Of a stretch of DNA of 64,000 nt, positions 1 through 7,827 are shown one piece after another. How positions within the stretch are numbered: the stretch's first letter is position 1; each line of letters starts with the position of its first letter. The notes below the pieces were generated by a model. That model saw only the letters and a program-made list of their open reading frames with translations, searched no databases and was not told where the DNA came from. This stretch comes from Akkermansia sp. (GTDB lineage: Bacteria; Verrucomicrobiota; Verrucomicrobiia; Verrucomicrobiales; Akkermansiaceae): positions 1-64,000 of the forward strand of contig JAFQDN010000004.1 in the NCBI GenBank assembly GCA_017415995.1. The letters are read 5' to 3'. Position numbers and translations under genes: made by a program.

Positions 1-12
1 AGAACGAGGTTC

Positions 13-678
13 TTATAGCATAATGAAGAGTGGTCTGTCAATCCATTTTTGGCGCGATTTTGTAGCGTAGATACAGCGTCCCGAGCGTAGCGAGGGCGCG
101 GAGCGAAGCGACGCGAGCTGTATCGAAGCGGAAAAATCGCGCAAAAAATTCGCCGCCAGGGGGTACCCCTTTTGCCGACAATATTCTGATGGACTTAGGT
201 TCCCTAATCGAGCGTGGGGGCGTTCTTGGTTGTAATAGGTTAGCCAACTAGCGGTTAATCGTTGAGCTTCTTCTAATGAGTTGACTTCGTTGAGTAGGAA
301 ACAATCGTGTTTGTAAGTGCGCCAAAAACGCTCTACGCCAATGTTATCTGACAGACTCCGGCCAAGTACTTCACGGCTTGCCCAGTCTAATACGACACAG
401 AGATAGTAATTTTTTGCCCCTATCTTTATGCCGTAGTGTCGGTCCATCATATCCGGTAGCTTTCTCAGCCCCGGACACGGGTCTTTGTGGTAGAGTTCAT
501 TCAGGGCTTTTTCTATAGGTGCTTCATCGGCTTTTGTGCGAGGCTTGTAGTATGTCCCGCTACGATGTACGCCCAGCAGCTCACATTGCCTTTTGCGGGA
601 TATCTCGCTCTTCTCTTTATCTAGGAGCCGGCGTCTCTGCACTAAAGACCCAGCTACTTGGATTTTTTTGAGAGCCAC
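13..678 (-). pseudogene. IS3-family transposase OrfB, internally deleted
   Basis: The reading frame keeps an IS3-type OrfB start (GTG at 678), the helix-rich N-terminus and the C-terminal block VERFWRTYK...YNQERPHARLG...SPSEYC. Two in-frame segments normally found in this family are missing. One lies between GIKIG and AKNYYL and should carry the first catalytic Asp (TDITY-type). The other lies between LGRSLSD and NIGVERFW and should carry the second Asp (TDQGSQ-type). Only the third acidic residue, the Glu of VERFW, remains, so the product cannot be an active DDE enzyme. The last ~45 codons read through a hairpin element and are not transposase. Intact OrfB is about 280 residues; the transposase part here is about 175. 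Confidence 0.85.
46..147. repeat. Long imperfect inverted-repeat (hairpin) element
   Basis: The left arm (46-77) and right arm (117-147) are imperfect inverted repeats. Apart from the T-run ends and one inserted base, 21 of 26 arm positions match, including perfect blocks GATACAGC/GCTGTATC and GCGCGATTTT/AAAATCGCGC. The roughly 40-base loop holds degenerate GAGCGTAGCGAG / GAGCGAAGCGAC repeats. It lies in the 3' read-through part of a dead transposase. The structure resembles small non-autonomous hairpin elements (MITE- or REP-like), but only one copy is in this window, so its mobility is an inference. Confidence 0.6.
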
Positions 679-905
679 TCCAATTCCATTTCTCGTTTAC
701 ATAACAGACTCTTGAGTAGCTCATTTTGTTCTTCCAAGTCTTTTTCTCGACCTTTGCTGCGTTTGAAGATTTGAGATACCCCTTCCGTTGCTTGTTTCTT
801 CCACTGACGCACCGGCTCAGGACTGATGCTGTTCTCGGACGCTATCTGCGGAATCGTCTTTTCCCCTTTAAGGGCTATGTAGGCCTCCGATTTTAGGACA
901 ACAAG
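654..905 (-). pseudogene. IS3-family OrfA, 5'-truncated
   Basis: On the minus strand the frame before the stop at 654-656 encodes an OrfA-type helix-turn-helix and leucine-zipper protein (KGEKTIPQIASENSISPEPVRQWKKQ ending in LEWLSKKSK; quoted in part). The frame opens at a stop at 906-908 with no start codon, so the N-terminus is lost. OrfA and OrfB overlap in -1 register, and a run of seven A (minus strand, 663-669) sits in the overlap. This is the classic position and type of slippery site for programmed -1 frameshifting in IS3 elements. With both reading frames damaged it is a relic. Confidence 0.8.
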
Positions 906-951
906 TTAACCCGCCATAAGCCCCGATTTATGGGATGGCGATGAATTTAGA

Positions 952-980
952 TTGCATAACAGGCATCATGATGCTAGTAT
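952..980 (+). promoter_or_regulatory. Promoter of cutC (TTGCAT-17-TAGTAT)
   Basis: A -35 TTGCAT at 952-957 and -10 TAGTAT at 975-980 are separated by 17 bp. The -10 ends 10 nt before the ATG at 991. It therefore overlaps the upstream in-frame ATG at 979 and argues for 991 as the real start, with almost no 5' leader. Confidence 0.55.
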
Positions 981-990
981 GAATCAACAT

Positions 991-1725
991 ATGAGAAAAA
1001 TAGAAGTTTGTTGCTCATCACTCGACGAAGCGCGCGAGGCTAAAGCCGGAGGAGCCATCCGGATAGAGCTTTGCGCGGCCATCACATGCGGAGGCGTTAC
1101 ACCGAGCCATGGAACCATTCAAAGCATTGTGGAAGCCGGGCTCGGGCTCGATGTCAATGTACTCATCCGAGCCCGCGAAGGCGGATTTTGCTACTCAGCG
1201 GCGGAGATTGACACCATGTGCCGAGATATTGAGTACTGCCGCCGTACCGGCGTAACCGGAGTGGTCATCGGAGCACTCACGCCACAAGCAGATATTGATA
1301 TGGAAGCATGCCGAAGAATGGTAAAAGCCGCCGGAGATATGAGCATCACCTTCCACCGAGCGTTCGACGTCTGCCCTGCCCCCTTCATCGCGTTGGAACA
1401 AATTATATCCTTGGGCTGCCACCGCCTACTCACTTCCGGACAACAAGCCACAGCAGAGCAAGGAGCGGGCTTCATTGCCGAATTGAGGAAGCGTGCGAGC
1501 GGACGCATCATTATCATGCCCGGGGCCGGCGTTAAACCTGCGAACATTGCAGCCATCGAGGCCACTACATCCGCCACGGAGTTCCACTCCACCGCCGCCA
1601 TAGATGCAGCCGACACCGCCTACCGAGGGACGGCAGTATCATTTGCGTCCAATCCGCAGCGAGAAGGCATTATTCGGCGCTCTTCTGCAGAAATTGTAAC
1701 GCAACTGGTGCAAGTGGTGAGCTGA
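991..1725 (+). CDS. cutC: CutC family protein
   Basis: This 244-residue TIM-barrel protein of the CutC/PF03932 family opens with RKIEVCCSSLDEAREAKAGGAIRIELC (in part), matching the family start 'EVCxxS...A...GAdRiELC'. Later blocks FHRAFDV, LTSGQ and IMPGAGV are also family signatures. CutC was linked to copper homeostasis in E. coli, but its biochemical role is unsettled. In-frame upstream starts (TTG 952, ATG 979) exist, but the promoter placement and family N-terminus favour 991. It follows an IS3 relic and is not obviously co-transcribed with the next gene, 117 bp away, which has its own promoter. Confidence 0.9.
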   Translation: MRKIEVCCSSLDEAREAKAGGAIRIELCAAITCGGVTPSHGTIQSIVEAGLGLDVNVLIRAREGGFCYSAAEIDTMCRDIEYCRRTGVTGVVIGALTPQADIDMEACRRMVKAAGDMSITFHRAFDVCPAPFIALEQIISLGCHRLLTSGQQATAEQGAGFIAELRKRASGRIIIMPGAGVKPANIAAIEATTSATEFHSTAAIDAADTAYRGTAVSFASNPQREGIIRRSSAEIVTQLVQVVS

Positions 1726-1759
1726 AGAAAAAAATTAGGCACGATGAACAATTCTACGC

Positions 1760-1788
1760 TTGCGTTGGTAGAGCTAATCATATAAAAT
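1760..1788 (+). promoter_or_regulatory. Promoter candidate for ddh (TTGCGT-17-TAAAAT)
   Basis: TTGCGT at 1760-1765 and TAAAAT at 1783-1788 have a 17 bp spacer. They lie 54 bp upstream of the ddh ATG, which would give a leader of about 48 nt. Confidence 0.45.
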
Positions 1789-1842
1789 AATCGCGCAGCA
1801 AGAGGACATTTTGCTGTAAACAATAAACACAGAATCACTAAG

Positions 1843-2724
1843 ATGATCAAGGTAGCCATCGTAGGATACGGCAATATCGGCAAGTACTCAGTAGACGCGC
1901 TGCGTGCAGCGCCCGATATGGAATTAGTAGGCATTGTGCGCCGTGCAGGCAGCGCCCCCGTACACGGGATAAAAACAGTGTCGAACATCGACGAACTCGG
2001 GGAGGTGGATGTAGCCCTGCTCTGCACCCCGACCCGCAGCGTAGAGGAGACCGCCCTTCCCCTGTTAGCTAAGGGAATCAATACGGTAGACAGCTATGAT
2101 ATTCACGGCGGGATTGTAGCCTTACGCCGCTCACTCGGCAAACAAGCAGAAGCCCATAATGCCGTTGCGGTCATCTCCGCCGGTTGGGATCCGGGCTCGG
2201 ACTCCGTGATGCGTACCATGATGCTGGCTATGGCACCCAAGGGTATCACCTACACCAACTTCGGGCCCGGTATGAGCATGGGCCACAGCGTGGTGGCTCG
2301 CTCCAAAGACGGCGTGAAAGATGCCCTTTCCCTCACCATCCCCACGGGCTCCGGCGTACACCGCCGCATGGTATATGTGCAGCTTGAGGACGGAGCCGAC
2401 TTTGCCACGGTAGAAGCAGCCATCAAGGCCGATGATTATTTTTGCCATGATGAAACGCACGTTCAGCAAGTAGCGGATATAGACGCCCTCAAGGACATGG
2501 GGCACGGTGTGTACATGGAGCGCAAAGGTGTGTCCGGTACCACGCAAAACCAAATCTTCAAGTTCGAGATGCGCATTAACAATCCGGCCCTCACCGCACA
2601 AGTAATGGTGTGCGCGGCCCGCGCGTCTATGCGTTTAGCATCCGGCTGCTACACCCTGCCGGAGATTCCCCCCATGGATTTTTGCCCCGGCGACCGCGAA
2701 ACGCTTATCGCACAGCTGGTATAA
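1843..2724 (+). CDS. ddh: meso-Diaminopimelate D-dehydrogenase
   Basis: This 293-residue NADPH-dependent enzyme converts tetrahydrodipicolinate plus ammonia to meso-diaminopimelate in one step. The route bypasses the succinylase, acetylase or DapL branches and feeds lysine and peptidoglycan synthesis. The N-terminal Rossmann motif VGYGNIG (residues 7-13) is followed by the family blocks DSYDIHG, SAGWDPGSDS and FGPGMSMGHSV, and the length is typical. The start ATG at 1843 is the only sensible one. A strong terminator follows. No other lysine-pathway gene is in the window, so which DAP routes operate cannot be decided here. Confidence 0.93.
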   Translation: MIKVAIVGYGNIGKYSVDALRAAPDMELVGIVRRAGSAPVHGIKTVSNIDELGEVDVALLCTPTRSVEETALPLLAKGINTVDSYDIHGGIVALRRSLGKQAEAHNAVAVISAGWDPGSDSVMRTMMLAMAPKGITYTNFGPGMSMGHSVVARSKDGVKDALSLTIPTGSGVHRRMVYVQLEDGADFATVEAAIKADDYFCHDETHVQQVADIDALKDMGHGVYMERKGVSGTTQNQIFKFEMRINNPALTAQVMVCAARASMRLASGCYTLPEIPPMDFCPGDRETLIAQLV

Positions 2725-2760
2725 AACGCAACGCGCCAACACTACACTTCTCATAAATCA

Positions 2761-2798
2761 ACGACCGAGATAAGCCACCTTATCTCGGTCGTTTTTTT
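2761..2798. terminator. Bidirectional intrinsic terminator between ddh and ffh
   Basis: A perfect 14-bp stem, ACGACCGAGATAAG (2761-2774) and CTTATCTCGGTCGT (2779-2792), is followed by a T run on the plus strand. It lies between convergent ddh and ffh. The plus-strand T tract is the better one. Confidence 0.85.
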
Positions 2799-2816
2799 AC
2801 AAAAGATAAAGAAGAA

Positions 2817-4349
2817 TTACTTACGGCGGAAGAGGTTATTGAAGAAACCGCCGGATTTCTGCTGTTTGGGTTTTCGGGAGCCACCCATAAGAGAAGAGAG
2901 GTCGGGCATACCGCCGGCACCCATCATGGAAGAGAGGTCGGGCATATTGCCGGATTTCATCATCTCATTGAGGTCCGGCATACCGTTGGGGCCGGCAGCG
3001 GGCATATTGGGCATAGCCCCTCCTTGCATACCGCCCATGGCCTTCATAAGGCCTCCCATTTTTCCCTTACCGCCCATCATTTCTTTCATTTCCTTGAAAT
3101 TTTTGATAAAGCGATTCACCTCAATTTCCGAGACACCGGAGCCCTTGGCAATACGGCGACGGCGAGAGGGGATGAGCAGTTTGTAATTAACACGCTCTGC
3201 CGGAGTCATGGAAAGCACAATGGCCTCCATACGTTTAAGGCGCTTGGGATCCAGCGCACCTTCCGGAAGTTGCTTGCGGAGTTTACCGAAACCGGGCAAC
3301 AGTTTGAGGAGCCCCTCCAACGGGCCGAGTTTCTGCATCATGCGCATTTGGTTGAGGAAGTCATTGAAATTGAACTCACCGCTCATCATACGGTTCATGG
3401 AGTTCATGGCGGATTCCTCATCCAGTTTCTCAGCAGCTTTTTCCACGAGCCCGACAATATCCCCCATGCCGAGGATACGGTCGGCCATGCGCACGGGGAC
3501 GAAGTGGCCGAACATGTCTAATTTTTCACCCTCGCCGACAAACTTAATGGGCTTGCCGGTAACGGCACGCATGGAGAGCGCGGCACCACCGCGAGCATCA
3601 CCATCCAATTTGGTGAGGATGATGCCGGTCAGGCCGACGGCTTTATCAAAGGTTTGAGCAACACGTACGGCTTGCTGACCGGTAGCGGCATCTGCCACAA
3701 GCAAAGCCTCCTGAGGAGAAAGGAATTTGGCGAGTTTGCGCAGCTCTGCAACAAGGTCTTCATCCACTTCCTGGCGTCCGGCGGTATCAAAAATAATGAC
3801 ATCGTGCTCCTGAGACTCAGCCCAACGCAAAGCATCCTTGGCCACTCGAATGACATCTTTTTCCGAAGCAGAGGGCGTATACACCGGGACTTCAATCTGG
3901 CGAGCCAGTGTAGCAAGTTGGTCAATAGCAGCGGGGCGAATAAGATCACAGGCAACCAAGAGGGGCTTTTTTCCCTCCATTTTGAGCTTGCGGGCAAGCT
4001 TAGCACTGGTGGTTGTTTTACCTGCACCATTAAGACCGACAACAAGGATGCGAGCGGGGGGTGTCAGATTGAGCTCAGAAGCCTCACCGCCTAACAACTT
4101 GGCAAGCTCATCGCGGAAGATTTTAACAATTTGCTCACCGGGCTTAACGGTTTTGAGCACCTTTTCACCCATTGCCTGAGACTTAACCTCCGCAATAAAT
4201 TCACGCGCCACACTATATTCAACATCAGCGTCCAACAGAGCCATACGGATATCACGCATGGCATCCGCAATGTTTGACTCTGAGATTTTGCTCAGACCGC
4301 GCAGTTTACGAAAAGCATCATCAAGCTTGTCAGAAAGGAGTGAAAACAT
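2817..4349 (-). CDS. ffh: Signal recognition particle GTPase Ffh (SRP54)
   Basis: This 510-residue protein has the N helical bundle, the G domain and the M domain. G-domain motifs are GLNGAGKTTTSAKLA (P-loop), DTAGRQ, TKLDGDARGG and FVGEGEKLD. The methionine-rich M domain follows, with IPSRRRRIAKGSGVS binding the SRP RNA. It targets nascent membrane and secretory proteins to FtsY/SecYEG. The start ATG at 4349 is preferred over an upstream TTG because a promoter -10 ends 6 nt before it. After the M domain comes a long Gly/Met/Pro extension with repeats of MPDL(S/N)...(M/L)M and a basic end (FRRK), longer than in E. coli Ffh. Confidence 0.97.
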   Translation of the reverse strand: MFSLLSDKLDDAFRKLRGLSKISESNIADAMRDIRMALLDADVEYSVAREFIAEVKSQAMGEKVLKTVKPGEQIVKIFRDELAKLLGGEASELNLTPPARILVVGLNGAGKTTTSAKLARKLKMEGKKPLLVACDLIRPAAIDQLATLARQIEVPVYTPSASEKDVIRVAKDALRWAESQEHDVIIFDTAGRQEVDEDLVAELRKLAKFLSPQEALLVADAATGQQAVRVAQTFDKAVGLTGIILTKLDGDARGGAALSMRAVTGKPIKFVGEGEKLDMFGHFVPVRMADRILGMGDIVGLVEKAAEKLDEESAMNSMNRMMSGEFNFNDFLNQMRMMQKLGPLEGLLKLLPGFGKLRKQLPEGALDPKRLKRMEAIVLSMTPAERVNYKLLIPSRRRRIAKGSGVSEIEVNRFIKNFKEMKEMMGGKGKMGGLMKAMGGMQGGAMPNMPAAGPNGMPDLNEMMKSGNMPDLSSMMGAGGMPDLSSLMGGSRKPKQQKSGGFFNNLFRRK

Positions 4350-4355
4350 GAGCAA

Positions 4356-4384
4356 AGGCTAGCATATTTTGCGCTCTGAGTCAA
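4356..4384 (-). promoter_or_regulatory. Promoter of ffh (TTGACT-17-TAGCCT), leaderless
   Basis: On the minus strand TTGACT (4379-4384) and TAGCCT (4356-4361) are spaced by 17 bp. Only 6 nt separate the -10 from the ATG at 4349, which predicts a leaderless transcript. Confidence 0.5.
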
Positions 4385-4432
4385 GGCATTCGCATGGCAT
4401 ACAGCCAAGTTTGGAACGGAAGAAGCAAAAAA

Positions 4433-5074
4433 TCAGCGCAAAAGCGCATAGGAAAGGATATTGGCATTGATTTCCAGCGCATTACCGAGCTCACTACCGC
4501 CACAGCAGCAACAATTGCGAGAGTTGGAACTATCATTGAGACCATCTGCGGAATAAACAACGATTAGCTTACCATTCAGGGTTATCCCCTCCAAAAAACC
4601 TTTGGTGGGTTTCTTACCGGCTTGCAAGGAGGTGATGGGAAAAACAGTGGAGAAGATGGGGTGCGACATCGGGATATTCTCCAATGCAGAATCACCGAAT
4701 ATGAGCTTCATCTCGCGACGGAATGAGGCATCCCACTCTTCACTGGAGCAGCCGGCAGAGGCAAGTAAAAAGCCACCTTCCTGAACGTATTTTTTCAGGT
4801 TTTCACGTTCATGAGAAGTCAGGTTGAAAGAGCCCTCACCGGTCATCACGATAAAGGGGAAGCGGAAGAGCTCTTCATTATCAAGGCGGACAGCGCGGAA
4901 TCTGCGAGCCGTATTGATACTGGTTTTCTGCTGTACCGTACTCAGGAACTCGTCACTGAAGCAGCGGGAGGTTTTGGAACCTGCATAAATAAGGTTGCCA
5001 CACTGCACCACACCCTCCTTGGCAAAAAGGGGGGAGGCAGCCACTGTCATCATGAATAATATTTTTTTTAACAT
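4433..5074 (-). CDS. DUF4159 family secreted protein
   Basis: This 213-residue protein has a signal peptide (LKKILFMMTVAASPLFA). It is followed by the DUF4159 fold, which is related to class-I glutamine amidotransferase/ThuA-like domains: NLIYAGSKTSRCFSDEF, FPFIVMTGEGSFNLT, LKKYVQEGGFLLAS, FRREMKLIFG and ANILSYAL. The start ATG at 5074 is chosen because it begins the signal peptide. The upstream TTG at 5095 would add seven residues inside the previous gene. It is the last gene of the MoxR operon and begins within about 20 bp of the DUF4175 stop. A run of four cysteines (NCCCCGG) near residue 190 is unusual. Its function is unknown; such operons are thought to act in envelope quality control or stress resistance. 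Confidence 0.8.
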   Translation of the reverse strand: MLKKILFMMTVAASPLFAKEGVVQCGNLIYAGSKTSRCFSDEFLSTVQQKTSINTARRFRAVRLDNEELFRFPFIVMTGEGSFNLTSHERENLKKYVQEGGFLLASAGCSSEEWDASFRREMKLIFGDSALENIPMSHPIFSTVFPITSLQAGKKPTKGFLEGITLNGKLIVVYSADGLNDSSNSRNCCCCGGSELGNALEINANILSYALLR

Positions 5075-5091
5075 TGCCGAGTAATGGAGAT

Positions 5092-7827
5092 TCAACGTTT
5101 AAAATAAGAGCGAACAGCATCCCGGTAGGCGGGAGGCACCTGTTCCGTATTGACACCGGAATAATTTTGGTCATCCGGATGAGAGGATGAAGCAGCATCG
5201 GCAGCAGGAGAATCACCGTGCTGAGAAGCAGATTGGCCTGCTTTACCGGGACGCGGAGAACGCCCGGGCTGAGAAGCCTTGCGACCGGGCATATCAGCAC
5301 GACCGGGGCCGATGAGCTTTTGACCTTGCTCACCCGGTGTACCATCTGAGGTCCCGAAGCCGGTTCCACCGCCCGTAGCGCCTTTTCCTTTACTATTGCC
5401 CGTTCCCTTGCGGTTGCCCGTACCCATATTGTTACACATTTGAGAAAGCGTATTCAGGGCGTTCTGTGAGAGCTGATTACGGCATTGGGATTGGGCATCT
5501 TGGCAAGACTGCTCCGAAAGCTCGGATTTGAGGAGCTCATTCATGGCATCTGCCGCCATACGGGCAGCTGCGGCAGCTTCGGCCGATGAATGAGAGGCGG
5601 AAGCCCCCACACATTGCTCCATGAGCTCCTCCACACGAGCACGCTCACAAGCTACGGAGATACGTTTGAGCAACTCCACCGCCTTGGCAAGTTGAGGGAT
5701 TCCATCAGCCTCGGCGGTAAGGGTATGCACATCTTGCAGCCAAGTGCGGTAGGCATCCGCAATGGAAGATTGCTCTTGCCCCAAACCCTCCAAGCGCGAA
5801 GGTTGAGAAGTAACGGGAGCTCCAAACTCTTGTTTGAAGCGTTGCAACAAATCCGCAAAATCGTTTTGTTGCTCAGCAAGCGTCATAAAGCGCTGCTGCA
5901 GTTCATGCAAACGAGCCAAGAGCTCGACGGAACGGGCCTCCTGCGTTTGATCTGCCAACTGCTGATTTTGAGGTTGCAAGGCCGCACGGATGCGCTGCAC
6001 GGACTGTTGCCACTCCGCCTGAGCCATGGAAGTATTAAGCTGTGACAAACTATGCTGTTGTTGTTGCAGGTTATCCGCAATTTGCCCGGCAAGTTGAGAC
6101 AGTTGACCATCCATATCAAAGGCCGGGAAATCCGATGCGATGGATTGAGCAAGTTTTTGAGCCTCGGCCAAGGACTTCATGGCAGCAGCACGGGCGGCTT
6201 CACGAGCTTGCGGAGAATCTGCGTTTTCAGCCGCTTCCAAAGCGCGGTCAGCATCGAGCAAGGCTTGCTGCATGGCCTCATAACGGGCAATAAATGCTTT
6301 GTAGCTGAGTTGCATACGCATAATTGCCGCATATTCGGCACCGGAGATAACCTTAACCTTGGTCGTAGGGGTGGAAACAATGCTGTAGCGGAAGGGATTA
6401 TCATCCCCCACCTCTGCACGGAGCTCAATAGTATCACCGGCGCGAAAACCCAAAGCCAAAGTATTGAACGAGCGTTTGATGCGAGAGGAGCGCGGGCGAC
6501 CGGACATATCCTCAGGGAGACCGTGTTGACGATAGGGAGCCAAAGCTTTGTAAAGCGTAAGCCTGCTGATACCGTAATCGTCAGCAGCCTCCACAAGCAC
6601 ATCCAAGGGGAAGCCTTCCACAACGTAAGCGCCATCCTCAGGACTTGTAATGGCAACACTCGGCGGAGTATCCGGCAGCACAGCCAACCTAGTACGCACG
6701 GGAGAATCCGCTGAACGGCCATTGGCATCAAACACCTGCATTTCCAATACTCCCGGGCTGCGAACCTGCATGGTAAGCTCATAAGAAGAACCGGAAACAA
6801 CACCCTCCACCCGCACAGGCTCACGCGCACCCGTAGCAGTAAAGAGCCCCTCACCGCCGGCAATGGGCATGCTGCACCGGAGAGAGAAAGTCACGGAGCC
6901 GCCGTCCGGCACTCGGATTTCACTACCACCCAACGTCACCTTTTGCGGTTCCTCCCCGGTATACGGCAAGGGTGTGATAATGGCACTGCCGGATAAAATG
7001 CGAGGGCTGTAGTTAACCCGCACCGGCACAAAGCGACTGCGTGCCCTGCCATCAGCAGTAGCAAAAGCTACGGAACAGGGGGAGGTCACTTTTTCCAGAA
7101 CACGAGTGTAGTTACCTTTGTTATCACAAAATATAGGCAAGGTTTGCTCCGGCACGCCTTCCGCGCGCAGCAGCATAACAACCTCGCCGATGTTTTCTGC
7201 ACCGCTGATGCGGCATGACAAGGGTAAATCCTCACCGTAGTGCACCTCCGGAGCAGCCGGAGTAATCTCAAACACCAAGGATGAATACGGAGGAATATCT
7301 GCGTTGGGTGTCAGTAACCTCCCGCCCAATACATTAAACGCAAGCGGAGAGGCCGTATGAGCTCCCATTACAGCAAACGCCGCAACCAGTACCCAGAGCA
7401 ATCCCTTTCCCCACCTACGCAACGCCGGGTGATGAGTATTGGCTTGCAGCACGGCCTCGGTGGCATCTTGTGCGGACTGCCGAGCTAACCAAGCCCCAAG
7501 CCCCTCGGAGGCAGGGGCAGGAATACTGAGCGCTGAGGAAATGGTGGAACGCGCATCGTGATTCAGCGTGTCGAGCTCCGCCGGTAAGTTGCGAGCAACG
7601 CGGCGCGCTGCTACTATGGAATAAAGCAAGCCGCCTATCAAATAAACAGGTAAAAGAAGCCGCAACACCTCACGAGTACCGGAGGATAACACCAAGGCCC
7701 AGTCCAGCAGCAGCATCGGAAGCACCAGCACCGGCAACCAAGCCAAAGTCAGCAAACATATACGTGCAAACTCGGCCACAAAACACACCACGCGGGCGCG
7801 CAGCACTATGAATTTTAAACTACTCAC
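5092..7827 (-). CDS. DUF4175-like large membrane protein of the MoxR operon
   Basis: This protein has 911 residues from a GTG whose bases overlap the upstream stop (GTGA), which implies translational coupling. Two membrane segments occur near the N-terminus (about residues 15-70), and a third lies around residue 145 (LLWVLVAAFAVMGAHTA). A long beta-rich extracytoplasmic region follows, including an Ig-like part (SVAITSPEDGAYVVEGFPLDVLVEAADD, in part). A Gln/Ala-rich coiled coil covers about 530-790, and a Gly/Ser/Pro-rich low-complexity tail ends the protein. The architecture and position match DUF4175 proteins found with MoxR, DUF58 and BatA. No catalytic motif is apparent; a structural or sensory role is inferred. 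Confidence 0.7.
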   Translation of the reverse strand: MSSLKFIVLRARVVCFVAEFARICLLTLAWLPVLVLPMLLLDWALVLSSGTREVLRLLLPVYLIGGLLYSIVAARRVARNLPAELDTLNHDARSTISSALSIPAPASEGLGAWLARQSAQDATEAVLQANTHHPALRRWGKGLLWVLVAAFAVMGAHTASPLAFNVLGGRLLTPNADIPPYSSLVFEITPAAPEVHYGEDLPLSCRISGAENIGEVVMLLRAEGVPEQTLPIFCDNKGNYTRVLEKVTSPCSVAFATADGRARSRFVPVRVNYSPRILSGSAIITPLPYTGEEPQKVTLGGSEIRVPDGGSVTFSLRCSMPIAGGEGLFTATGAREPVRVEGVVSGSSYELTMQVRSPGVLEMQVFDANGRSADSPVRTRLAVLPDTPPSVAITSPEDGAYVVEGFPLDVLVEAADDYGISRLTLYKALAPYRQHGLPEDMSGRPRSSRIKRSFNTLALGFRAGDTIELRAEVGDDNPFRYSIVSTPTTKVKVISGAEYAAIMRMQLSYKAFIARYEAMQQALLDADRALEAAENADSPQAREAARAAAMKSLAEAQKLAQSIASDFPAFDMDGQLSQLAGQIADNLQQQQHSLSQLNTSMAQAEWQQSVQRIRAALQPQNQQLADQTQEARSVELLARLHELQQRFMTLAEQQNDFADLLQRFKQEFGAPVTSQPSRLEGLGQEQSSIADAYRTWLQDVHTLTAEADGIPQLAKAVELLKRISVACERARVEELMEQCVGASASHSSAEAAAAARMAADAMNELLKSELSEQSCQDAQSQCRNQLSQNALNTLSQMCNNMGTGNRKGTGNSKGKGATGGGTGFGTSDGTPGEQGQKLIGPGRADMPGRKASQPGRSPRPGKAGQSASQHGDSPAADAASSSHPDDQNYSGVNTEQVPPAYRDAVRSYFKR

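Noticed and set aside
952-990. Longer CutC N-terminus from TTG 952 or ATG 979
   Set aside because: These codons overlap the -35 and -10 of the promoter, and the family begins at the residues encoded from 991.
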